From contig JAJDUQ010000014.1 in assembly GCA_022826505.1 (NCBI GenBank), positions 1 through 34,893 of the forward strand: a DNA stretch of 34,893 nucleotides. Reading direction: 5' to 3'. The position numbers and the translations under genes are program-made. The notes beneath the pieces are model-generated. The model was not told where the DNA came from. It searched no databases and saw nothing but the letters and a program-made list of their open reading frames with translations. Position 1 is the stretch's first letter. Every line of letters begins with the position of its first letter. Source of the DNA: Gammaproteobacteria bacterium (lineage in GTDB: Bacteria > Pseudomonadota > Gammaproteobacteria > HK1). Positions 24,301 to 31,386 of the stretch are shown in pieces.

Positions 24301-25611
24301 CCGGTTCAGCCCGTAGATCCGGTGAAAGATGCGGGCCTGCACCGGGTCGGTGTCCTGGTACTCGTCGATCAGGGCACAGGGAAATTCGTGGCGGATTCGC
24401 TGCGCGAGACGTGCCCCGCCGGCCCTCCCGAGTGCGTCGTCCAGCTCGGTTAGCAGGTCATCGTAGGCGAGGCGCCGGTCGGTGCGAATCCGTTTGCGCA
24501 CCGACTCGCGGACCTCGGCGAGGGCCTCGCGACGCACCCAGCGCAGCCACTGATCGAACACCGCCCGCAGTTCGCCGGATGCCTGCTCCAGGCGATCGAG
24601 CGCGTCGAACAGGGGGGTGACGGGCAACCCGTGCCCCTTCTTGCAGGCCAGGGAAAGTTGCTCGCGGCCGTAGCGGCCGCATGCGTCGGCGCCGGGAAGC
24701 CATGGCTCGGATGCCGCGAACAACGCCTCGAGCGCGGCCGTCTCGCGCGTCGTGCGGGGCTTGCGGTAGCGCTGGCGATTCAGCCAGGCGCCTTGCGCGA
24801 TTTCCGATCTGAACGCGCTCCCGTGGCACTCCCACGCCGCGCGGGCCGCCTCGAACACCTCTCGCCAGAGCGCTTCCGACGCCTCCACCGGTTCCGCCGG
24901 GGGATCGCAGCCGACAAGCTCGGCTCCGACCTTCGCCCGCCGCCTCGTTACCCAGTCTCCGAGGCCGTCGGGAAGGAGCCCGTTCTCGACCGCGTGGCGC
25001 GTCAGGAGCATGGAGGCGGGATACAGGCGGCGGCGCCAGAAGTCCCGCACCGCCCCGGCCGCCATCTCGCCGTCGTTGCCGGTGATCTCGCATCCGAAGG
25101 GGAAGCCGCTCTCGAACGCGAGATCGGCGAGCACCCGCTGGCAGAAACCATGGATGGTGAACACGTTCGCGCGGTCGATGTCGTGCATCGCGGCTTCGAG
25201 ACGCCTCGCCGCCGGCGCGAAGTCCACCCCCCCGGCGCTGCGTTCCCATCCGTCGAGCAGCTCCCAGACCTGGGAGTCGGTCTCGGTCTCGGCGGCGTCG
25301 ACGTCCGCGAGGCGGCTTCGAACCGCGGCGAGCAGCTCCCGGAGCACGCGCCGGATCCGGTCGCGCAGCTCGGCGGTGGCGGCGCGGGTGAACGTGACGA
25401 CGAGGATCCGGTCGATCGGTCGCGCCTGCTCGAGGACGAGACGGGCGACGAGGGTGGTGAGGGCGTGGGTCTTGCCGGTCCCCGCGCTGGCTTCGATGAA
25501 CGTCGTTCCGCCCCGGTCGAGAGGGAGGTCGAGCGGCGTGTAGCCCGAAGCGGCCACATCCCTTCCGGCCGGCGCGCGGTTCGCCGCGGTGCCGGCCGTC
25601 CCGGCGGTCAC
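21358..25611 (-). CDS. recB: Exonuclease V subunit beta, RecB helicase-nuclease
   Basis: 1417 residues. UvrD-type 3'-5' helicase: Walker A ASAGTGKT (41-48), FTIHGFCQRVL, Walker B LIDEYQDTDPVQ (Asp416/Glu417), VGDPKQSIYRFRGAD from residue 563, LTVHGSKGLEFPVVF and LLYVALTRAKYRC. The C-terminal nuclease domain has GYVDLV (Asp1306) and DYKSNWLG (Asp1319, Lys1321), the PD-(D/E)xK catalytic set. RecB unwinds and degrades double-strand ends and loads RecA after Chi recognition. Between motifs II and III about 127 residues (434-560) replace the dozen found in E. coli; they are Gly/Ser/Ala/Arg-rich with three 28-residue repeats. A second low-complexity patch lies before the nuclease domain. The GTG start overlaps the recC stop (GTGA), and the stop overlaps the recD start. 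Confidence 0.95.
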   Translation of the reverse strand: MTAGTAGTAANRAPAGRDVAASGYTPLDLPLDRGGTTFIEASAGTGKTHALTTLVARLVLEQARPIDRILVVTFTRAATAELRDRIRRVLRELLAAVRSRLADVDAAETETDSQVWELLDGWERSAGGVDFAPAARRLEAAMHDIDRANVFTIHGFCQRVLADLAFESGFPFGCEITGNDGEMAAGAVRDFWRRRLYPASMLLTRHAVENGLLPDGLGDWVTRRRAKVGAELVGCDPPAEPVEASEALWREVFEAARAAWECHGSAFRSEIAQGAWLNRQRYRKPRTTRETAALEALFAASEPWLPGADACGRYGREQLSLACKKGHGLPVTPLFDALDRLEQASGELRAVFDQWLRWVRREALAEVRESVRKRIRTDRRLAYDDLLTELDDALGRAGGARLAQRIRHEFPCALIDEYQDTDPVQARIFHRIYGLNRAESVRGESGGVGGPESDGSDTAARTSGTAPPARVHSGHLGAVEAGAFDSAARTAGTVRSGPDESSRVHAPKLDESGSATRAPGSAPLESGLSGRVDGSESGGPVAGDEFAASAPADRVPAGPFIVVGDPKQSIYRFRGADVFAYLAARRTARERLHLDRNWRSVPALVEAVNAVFAGAAPFVTTEVEYRPVVAAKGGNGSPEPVSRAGGGPLDLWLLPRPEDGKPLAKKDAGPIVAGATANEIARLLELGARGEATIEGRPLTGADVAVLVRTREQGRRIAGELHERGVRSIEIDDGSVFHTREAEQLERLLWSVADQGREAGVRGALAGDLFGLDAGALLALGEDESAWGAWVGRIADWRTHWESRGIGSLVLRLLEGEGAARHLLRQPDGARRLTNYRHLAEVLQACETRERLAPAELAAWLNRRRLESGTRDEDEKLRIESDEKLVKTLTVHGSKGLEFPVVFCPFAWDAPGPKRRPGAVDTVYHLGAQEHYREVIDLDPDEEAKSMERLEEFAESVRLLYVALTRAKYRCVVAWGQVRGAEHSPLAWLLHRAAGAAEGAEDRDAAVAALRAAAERFVGLDARAWRAEVEAFARRVPEAVSISVLDPVPPPIRTAAPSEGAPAAVAAREPRRTLRHTRSLTSFSALWAQASFSGGADDGLPAGRDEMDIDRPDHDQHEEPRDAAVEEPSTPAAAAAERTAFTFPRGPVAGSCLHRIFERLDDPPALATEPPDLDRICRDALGDFGIDHAWDQTARAMVERTRSVLLHETDSMRPDAGGGAVAEGAAIPHAEAATDGGDGAGAFRLDEPRRRLVELEFHFPVDGLVRERLGARMVEHGYPNPFAGASRFGASGPMPPVHGFLRGYVDLVVEHAGRWYILDYKSNWLGPGPDDYAPAALDAAMRAGGYTLQSLVYLVALHRYLAVRLPHYEYARHVGGAFYLFVRGIDPAAGMTRGVYFDRPSTECLLAIDECFRGVAA
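23992..24243 (-). repeat. Three degenerate 84-bp tandem repeats inside recB
   Basis: Three consecutive 84-bp units (24160-24243, 24076-24159, 23992-24075 in coding order) within the recB insertion. Each encodes 28 residues, beginning DTAARTSGT, DSAARTAGT and GSATRAPGS. The nucleotide register holds exactly: the plus-strand GTACC/GAACC core recurs at 24218, 24134 and 24050. The reading frame is kept. The copies are diverged, so this is an old duplication rather than a fresh expansion. Confidence 0.7.
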
Positions 25612-28600
25612 GGTCTGGTCTCCACGAGCCGGCCGAGGAGCAGTGCCGCGAGCTCCTCGAATTCGTCGGTCAGCGGATCGCGCTCGTCGTACACCAGGGC
25701 GCGGTAGGGGTCGAGCACCTCTCCGCGCGTGTGCTGGTCGCCGAACCAGGCGGCACGTGCTTTCTCCCGCGCCGCCTCCCGGACCCCGTCACCACCGTCC
25801 GGGGCCCGCGCAATCGCCTGCGCGAACTTCATCGAAGTCTCGGGAAAGACCGCAAGCGGCGCCGCAAGCCCACGCCACCGCGCGCGGAGCCAGTGCCCGA
25901 GTTCCTCGCTCGCATCGTCCGGGGGCGGGAAAGTGGCGGACTTCCACTCTCCCCGCTCCCGCCACACCGCGAATGCCTCCATCGCACCACGGCCCGCCGC
26001 CGTCCACGCGAGCTGCCGCAGCCTGATCGCGATCCGGTCCCGGGCCCGCAGGCTTGCGATGCGCCACCAGACCATCCTGGCCGGCTCCGCCTCGCTCGCC
26101 CCGGCCGCGCTCGCAGCGGCACCGGTCAGGTCGACGTGCTCGATGGCTCCGACCACGCGGAACCCGTCGAGCTCGAAGTCGACCGCAAGCGGTTCCGAAT
26201 CGAGCGCGCCCCGGTACGGGGCCAGCATGCCCGCGAGCGGCTCGACCTCCTCGCGCGCCTGCTGCTCGACGATGCGTCCGAGACCTTCCTGCGGCAGCCG
26301 CCCGCTCCCGTACAGGAGCGCCGCCCCCCGGTGGGCCTCGATGCCCGCCGTCATCTGTTCCCAAAGGTCCTCGCGCAGTCGGTGCCGTTCGAGATTGTCG
26401 AGCTCGAACGGCTCCTCGTCCTCCAGCGAGAGATCGTCGAGTTCCAGCCGCACGCCGAGCCGGTCGCGGAGAAAGAACCTTGTGGGGTTGGCGAAGAAGG
26501 CGACCAGCTCCGAAAGGTCGACGCAGCGCCGCGACGCGTCCGGCTCCGGCAGCTCGACACCGGCGAGACGCGGCGGATACGCGTCTCTCGTCATCCCCGC
26601 CCGCACGATCTTCGCCGCCTCGCACATGCCGCGGGAATAGCTGAACAGCCCTGCGTCGACACCTGTCTCCCCGTGCATTCGGGGAACGCGTGGCTTGAAG
26701 TAGCGTGGGCTGAACGGCTGGAGGGGGTGGTGAACCTCGACTGCCTCACCCGGGAACCGGCGGTGAAGGTAGTCCTTCAGCTCGTCGACGAGCACGGACG
26801 GTGGAATCGGCGTGTCGTCGCGGAGCCCTCGCCCGGCATGGGTGACGATGAAGCAGCGCCGGGCCGCGAGCAGCGCCTCCAGGAATGCGTATCGGTCGTC
26901 GTACCTGGTGTCGCGGTCGCCGCGCCGGACGGCCCCCCCCGCGATCACGTCGAACGACGGAGCCGACGGCGAGCGGGGAAACGCGCCGTCGTTCATGCCG
27001 ACCACGCAAACGACCCCGGCCGGGAAGACCCTGCCCGGGCCCAGGCCCGCCACGGTCGCTCCGTCGGCGAGCCGGACCGCCTCGTGCGTGCGTGCGTCGG
27101 TTCGCTCGCGCAGTACGCCCCGCACCACCTCGACGGGTACCGGAGTTTCGGCGTTCGCGGCTTCGATCTCGAAGTCGCGCACGAGGGCGCGGACCGAGGC
27201 GGTCTCGTCGGCCAGCTCGCGGGCAAGCGCCCGACCTCCGGCTTCACCGGTTCGGGTATCGGGTCGGACCACCGGTTCGGAGCCATCCGCGAAGAAGTCC
27301 CTGATCACGTCACGGAGCACCGCGCCCCACCGCGCCGGCCGATGTCGTGCGCCGAGCCGGGCCCGAAGCCCGAACACCTGTTCGCAGTACGACACGAAGC
27401 GCCCCAGCAGCGCGCCGTCCACCGCGTCGGCGTCGAACCGGCTCGTTTCGGCCCCGCAGGGCACGAGGCCGGCGATCGGCTCGTCGACGTCCGTGACCGC
27501 GTAGCCCAGCAGCAGCCGGCGAAGGCCGTGGCGCCAGGTGTGGTCGGCGTTCGCCGGCAGGTCTTCCTCACCCCGGTGCGACTCGTCCACGCCCCAGCGG
27601 ATACCGGCGTTGCGCACCCAGTCGCGGATCGCGGCCACGTCAGCCTCTGCGATCCCGAATCGGGTCCGCACCGCCGGTGCCGCCAGCGGCGCCAGCACCG
27701 TCTGCGCCCCGTACCGCGACCCGGGCAGGGCCAGCAGATCCAGGAACGCTCGCAGGGTCCGCGACTCGGCCGCACGCGCCCCGGCGACGTTGCACGCGAT
27801 GCGCCCCGCCGCCGCGAAGACCGCCTCGACGGCGGGCCCGTAGACTTCGAGATCCGGAGTCAGCACCAGGACGTCGGCGGGCTCGAGGTCCGGATGGGCG
27901 TCGAAGACGGCGAGCAGGCGGTCGTGCAGGACCTCCGCCTCGCGCACCGGAGAGTGGCAGACGTGGATCTGGAGGGAGTCGTCCCGGGGTCGGGTCGCCG
28001 CGCCCGATGATTCGCTCGCCGATGGCGCTTCCACGACGGAGCCGCAAGGGATACCCGATTCCGTGACGTCCCGGCCCGAGTCGTGCGCAGCCGAGGCATC
28101 CTCCCGTGCCCCCGCGTCCGCCAGTCGGAGATCGAGGATGTCGCGCTGCACCGCTGCGAGTCGGGTGAAACCGGCGGGCTCCACGAAGTGCTCGTCCCAT
28201 TCGGCGTCGGGGATCTCGACGAGGGCGTCGAAGCCGTCGCGCCCCGCCCGCCCCCAGGCCGCGAGCAGCTCGTTGCCCTCGGTGAGGTAGCGGGCGTCGG
28301 GATCGTTGCCTTCGGCCCGGTGGCCGATCTCGCGTCGCGAATGGATATCGCCCCAGTACTCCCGGCACGGATTGAGCGCGAAGAGGTGTATCTCGATCCC
28401 CCGGGCCATCTCGCGGAGCAGTTCCAGATACGAAGGCGAGAGAGCCGGCACCGCAAAGAAGCTGGCTCGCCGCGGCCAGCCGGGCGGCCGGGCCGAACCC
28501 CCGACCGGCGACGAAGCGGCGGCATGCGGGGGCGGGAGCCGAACGGGCGTTGCGCCGCGCCGCTGCGATCCGGAGGACGGACCCGGCGAACAATCGTCCG

Positions 28601-29264
28601 CCGGGTCCGAACGGCAACCGTCGCGCGACGCTCGATGGAATCTCTCGAGGGCGCCGACCCAGTGGTCGGCGCCGTCCGGGCCGTCCGCCGCCACCACGCG
28701 TTGCCACAGCCGTGCCTGCCAGTGGGGAGCCGCGCCGCCCTCCCAATCGCGAATCCAGTCGCAACGGTAGAGAAGGCACTGGTCGTACATGCGGGCGAGG
28801 CGGTCGGCGAGTTCCAGCCGCTTGCGGGGGTCGCCGTCGCGGAGATAGCCGTCCACCGCGCCTTCGAGCGCACGGACTGCACCATGCGCACCGGCTCCGT
28901 CCGGCGATCGGCCCGGCCGACGGTCTCCCGCCGCGCGACTGCCGGGCGTTCCCGCCGGCCCCGGCAGCAGGTCATGGATGCGCCAGCGAAGGCGCGCCGG
29001 ATCGTACGGTCGCTCCGCGGACAGGTCCGGCACCAGGCCGCGCATGATCGACCACGCGAACTCGGCCGGCTGCTCGAAGCGGACGTTGGCCGCAATGCCG
29101 AGCTTGCGCGCAAGCTCCAGCGAGAGCCATCGTCCGATGGTGGGATGCGGCACCACGATCCGCTCGGGGGCGAACGGGTCGCCGGGACCGGCGCGCGCGA
29201 GGTGCGCGAGCTCGGCCGCGAGAACTTCCAGCCGGTTCGAATGATGCAGCCGCAGTCCCGTCAT
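25608..29264 (-). CDS. recC: Exonuclease V subunit gamma, RecC
   Basis: 1218 residues. RecC is the inactivated helicase/nuclease-like scaffold of RecBCD that splits the DNA strands and reads Chi. Matches to E. coli RecC are clear at RIVVPHPTIGRWLSLELARKLGIAANVRFEQP (36-66 region), RMYDQCLLYRCDWI, LSPSYLELLREMARGIEIHLFALNPCREYWGDI (275-307 region), LQIHVCHSPVREAEVLHDRLL (431-451), VCVVGMNDGAFPR, and FFANPTRFFLRDRLGVRL. Three low-complexity stretches (about 101-128, 211-265, 383-428) interrupt otherwise conserved sequence. The ATG at 29264 has its likely ribosome site (AGGGGG) overlapping the stop of the upstream HAD gene, 16 bases away. The stop overlaps the recB start. There is no ptrA between recC and recB, unlike E. 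coli. Confidence 0.94.
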   Translation of the reverse strand: MTGLRLHHSNRLEVLAAELAHLARAGPGDPFAPERIVVPHPTIGRWLSLELARKLGIAANVRFEQPAEFAWSIMRGLVPDLSAERPYDPARLRWRIHDLLPGPAGTPGSRAAGDRRPGRSPDGAGAHGAVRALEGAVDGYLRDGDPRKRLELADRLARMYDQCLLYRCDWIRDWEGGAAPHWQARLWQRVVAADGPDGADHWVGALERFHRASRDGCRSDPADDCSPGPSSGSQRRGATPVRLPPPHAAASSPVGGSARPPGWPRRASFFAVPALSPSYLELLREMARGIEIHLFALNPCREYWGDIHSRREIGHRAEGNDPDARYLTEGNELLAAWGRAGRDGFDALVEIPDAEWDEHFVEPAGFTRLAAVQRDILDLRLADAGAREDASAAHDSGRDVTESGIPCGSVVEAPSASESSGAATRPRDDSLQIHVCHSPVREAEVLHDRLLAVFDAHPDLEPADVLVLTPDLEVYGPAVEAVFAAAGRIACNVAGARAAESRTLRAFLDLLALPGSRYGAQTVLAPLAAPAVRTRFGIAEADVAAIRDWVRNAGIRWGVDESHRGEEDLPANADHTWRHGLRRLLLGYAVTDVDEPIAGLVPCGAETSRFDADAVDGALLGRFVSYCEQVFGLRARLGARHRPARWGAVLRDVIRDFFADGSEPVVRPDTRTGEAGGRALARELADETASVRALVRDFEIEAANAETPVPVEVVRGVLRERTDARTHEAVRLADGATVAGLGPGRVFPAGVVCVVGMNDGAFPRSPSAPSFDVIAGGAVRRGDRDTRYDDRYAFLEALLAARRCFIVTHAGRGLRDDTPIPPSVLVDELKDYLHRRFPGEAVEVHHPLQPFSPRYFKPRVPRMHGETGVDAGLFSYSRGMCEAAKIVRAGMTRDAYPPRLAGVELPEPDASRRCVDLSELVAFFANPTRFFLRDRLGVRLELDDLSLEDEEPFELDNLERHRLREDLWEQMTAGIEAHRGAALLYGSGRLPQEGLGRIVEQQAREEVEPLAGMLAPYRGALDSEPLAVDFELDGFRVVGAIEHVDLTGAAASAAGASEAEPARMVWWRIASLRARDRIAIRLRQLAWTAAGRGAMEAFAVWRERGEWKSATFPPPDDASEELGHWLRARWRGLAAPLAVFPETSMKFAQAIARAPDGGDGVREAAREKARAAWFGDQHTRGEVLDPYRALVYDERDPLTDEFEELAALLLGRLVETRP

Positions 29265-29280
29265 TGGACCACACGCCCCC

Positions 29281-29958
29281 TCACACCAGTTCCAGCACCC
29301 CGCGCAGGTCCGGTCCCTCGGCGTCGGCGCCGAATTCGGGCAGCAGCACGCGGTCGCCGGAGCGGTTGTTCCAATAGCACGCGACTCCGGCCGACTTCGC
29401 GCCGATGACGTCGTCGGCGCCGCCGGCGACGTGCAGGTAGTCCCCGCGGGCGATGCCGAGAGCGTGGACCGGCAGGTCGTAGACCTCCGGAGCGGGCTTG
29501 TAGACGCCCGAATTCTCCGTCGAAAAAATGTGATCCGGAGGCACGGGCAGTTCCCCGGCGATGCCTTCGAGCATGGCGCGGTCGCCGTTCGACAGAATCG
29601 CCAGCTCGCAGCCCCGCGACCGGAGCGCGCGCAACACCTCGCCGGCCTCCGGCCACGGCCGAAGCGGATACCAGGCCGCGATCAGATCGTCGCGCCGGGC
29701 GGCCGGCACGGTGACGCCGTGCACGCCCGCGGCGTGGTCGAGGGCCAGCGCGGTGCAGTCATGGAAGCTCGTGCGCCCGCGCTTCAGCGCGTTCGACAGG
29801 GCGGCGGCGCGGAGCTGGCCGGAGCGCCAGGTGGTCAGTAATGCCTCCGCGCCATCGGTGGGCAGGGCCAGGAGTCGCGCGACGACGGGCGTCAGCGTCG
29901 CCCGGAAATCGGCCAGACCCGTGTAGGCGTCGAAGGTGACCAGCCGGTACTTCGCCAT
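29281..29958 (-). CDS. HAD-superfamily protein, haloacid dehalogenase type II-like
   Basis: 225 residues with the four HAD motifs. Motif I is VTFDAYTGL (nucleophile Asp10; family members usually read FDxYGTL, so GT is transposed). Motif II is LAILSNGD, motif III Lys is in SGVYKPAPEVYDL, and motif IV is VAGGADDVIGAKSAG. Gene layout and cap sequence (RWSGQLR-like TWRSGQLRAAAL) fit type II haloacid dehalogenases. In motif IV, however, the usual SSNAWD reads AGGADD, so the Asn and Trp of known L-2-haloacid dehalogenases are lost while the last Asp remains. True dehalogenase activity is therefore doubtful; a phosphatase or another small-molecule hydrolase is possible. It begins three bases after the decarboxylase stop, and recC follows after 16 bases, so it is within one transcription unit. 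Confidence 0.85.
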   Translation of the reverse strand: MAKYRLVTFDAYTGLADFRATLTPVVARLLALPTDGAEALLTTWRSGQLRAAALSNALKRGRTSFHDCTALALDHAAGVHGVTVPAARRDDLIAAWYPLRPWPEAGEVLRALRSRGCELAILSNGDRAMLEGIAGELPVPPDHIFSTENSGVYKPAPEVYDLPVHALGIARGDYLHVAGGADDVIGAKSAGVACYWNNRSGDRVLLPEFGADAEGPDLRGVLELV

Positions 29959-29961
29959 GCG

Positions 29962-31341
29962 TCAGCCCTGCGCGCCGGCCCGAGCGCGGACGTCTTCGGC
30001 GACCCGCAGAATCGCGGCCAGACTTCGTTCCACGTCGTTGCCGGTTGTCGCCCACGACGAGACGCTGATGCGCATCGCGGTCCGGCCGTGCCAGCTCGTG
30101 CCCCCGCACCAGCAGGTGCCATCGCGCTGCACGCCCTCGATCACGTCCGCGGTGGCGCGATCGTCGCCGAACGCGACGAGGACCTGATTGAGCACCACGT
30201 CGGCGAGGATCTCCCAACCGGCGTCGCGCAGCCCGGCCGCGAACCGTCGCGCCTGAAGGCAGTTGTGCTCCACCAGCTCCTCGATGCCGTCGCGGCCGAG
30301 CGACGCGATCGCGGCCCAGATCTCGACCCCCCGCATGCGGCGGCTGGTCTCCGGGGTGAACTCGTACGGGTCGCGGTGGATCCGGTCGGGGAGGTAGTCG
30401 GCGTGCACGGACATCGCCCCGCGCAGCGCATCCGCATCCCGCACCATGGCGAGACCGCTGTCGTAGGGCACGTTCAGCCACTTGTGGGCGTCGGTGGCCC
30501 ATGAATCGGCCCGTTCGACACCGGCGGCCAGGTCGCCGAACCGGCTCGACGCTCTCGCCCACAGACCGAAGGCGCCGTCCACATGGACCCAGACGTCGTC
30601 GCTGCGCACCGCGTCGCACACGGCGCCCACCGGGTCGAGGGCGCCGCTGTTGACGTTCCCCGCCTGCGTGCAGACGATGGCCGGCCCTTCGAGGTCGGGC
30701 AGCGCATCGGCGCGCATTCGGCCCTGCCCATCGACCGGCACGCGCGACACCCGATCGCGTCCGAGACCCAGCATGCCGAGCGCCTTGAACAGCGTGGCAT
30801 GGGCGTGTTCGCCCACCACCACCATGATCTCCGGCGCTCCCTGCAGTCCCTGCCGATCGACGTCGTGACCGTGGGCGAGCAGCACCGCTCGTCGGGCCGC
30901 GGCGAGCGCGGTGAAGTTGGCCATCGTCGCACCGGTGACGAACGCGGCGCCGGCGTCCGCCGGCAGATCGAGCGCTTCGAGCACCCAGCGCATCGCGACC
31001 TGCTCGACGGCGGCCCCGACCGGCGAGCTCACCTCACTGAAGGCGTTCTGGTCCCATGCCGCCGCGAGCCAGCTCGCAACCAGCGACGCGGGCAACGCCC
31101 CCCCGGTGACGAAGCCGAAGTAGCGGGGACCGGCGCTCGCGACCACGCCCTGCACGCCGATCTCGTCGAGCCGCGCCAGGATATCCGCCGCCGGCAGTCC
31201 CTTCCGGGGCAGTTCGCCGCCGAGGGCCGGCACGAGCTCTTGCGCGGTGCGCGCGGCCGCGACCCGACGTTCGGGGAGTGAATCGAGGAACCTCGCGGCA
31301 CGCTCGACCGTCTCGTCCAGCAGCTCTCGCATGTCGTTCAT
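29962..31341 (-). CDS. PLP-dependent group II amino-acid decarboxylase family protein
   Basis: 459 residues, fold-type I PLP enzyme of the aromatic-amino-acid/glutamate decarboxylase group. Seen directly: GPRYFGFVTGGALPASL (71-87), FVTGATMANFTALAAAR, GEHAHATLFKALGMLGLG with His181 expected to stack on the cofactor ring, AGNVNSGALDPV, HVDGAFGLWA with Asp255 bonding the pyridine nitrogen, and WATDAHKWLNVPYDSG with Lys287 as the Schiff-base lysine. All catalytic residues are present. The substrate cannot be read from sequence; many close relatives are annotated as aspartate, tyrosine or aromatic-L-amino-acid decarboxylases, and some act as aldolases or deaminases. No good Shine-Dalgarno precedes the ATG at 31341; a second in-frame ATG lies three codons on. 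The HAD gene follows after three bases, the transporter-like gene precedes it by 45. Confidence 0.92.
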   Translation of the reverse strand: MNDMRELLDETVERAARFLDSLPERRVAAARTAQELVPALGGELPRKGLPAADILARLDEIGVQGVVASAGPRYFGFVTGGALPASLVASWLAAAWDQNAFSEVSSPVGAAVEQVAMRWVLEALDLPADAGAAFVTGATMANFTALAAARRAVLLAHGHDVDRQGLQGAPEIMVVVGEHAHATLFKALGMLGLGRDRVSRVPVDGQGRMRADALPDLEGPAIVCTQAGNVNSGALDPVGAVCDAVRSDDVWVHVDGAFGLWARASSRFGDLAAGVERADSWATDAHKWLNVPYDSGLAMVRDADALRGAMSVHADYLPDRIHRDPYEFTPETSRRMRGVEIWAAIASLGRDGIEELVEHNCLQARRFAAGLRDAGWEILADVVLNQVLVAFGDDRATADVIEGVQRDGTCWCGGTSWHGRTAMRISVSSWATTGNDVERSLAAILRVAEDVRARAGAQG

Positions 31342-31386
31342 GTCGTGGATGCTACCGATGTTCGGGGGTTGCGCGGCACGGCGTCG

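Noticed and set aside
21268..24453. Plus-strand open frame of 1061 codons
   Set aside because: Antisense to recB, whose helicase and nuclease motifs are unmistakable. The translated sequence is Arg/Glu/Val-rich with no domain, a common artefact of high-GC codon usage.
25731..28010. Plus-strand open frame of 759 codons
   Set aside because: Antisense to recC with no recognisable domain.
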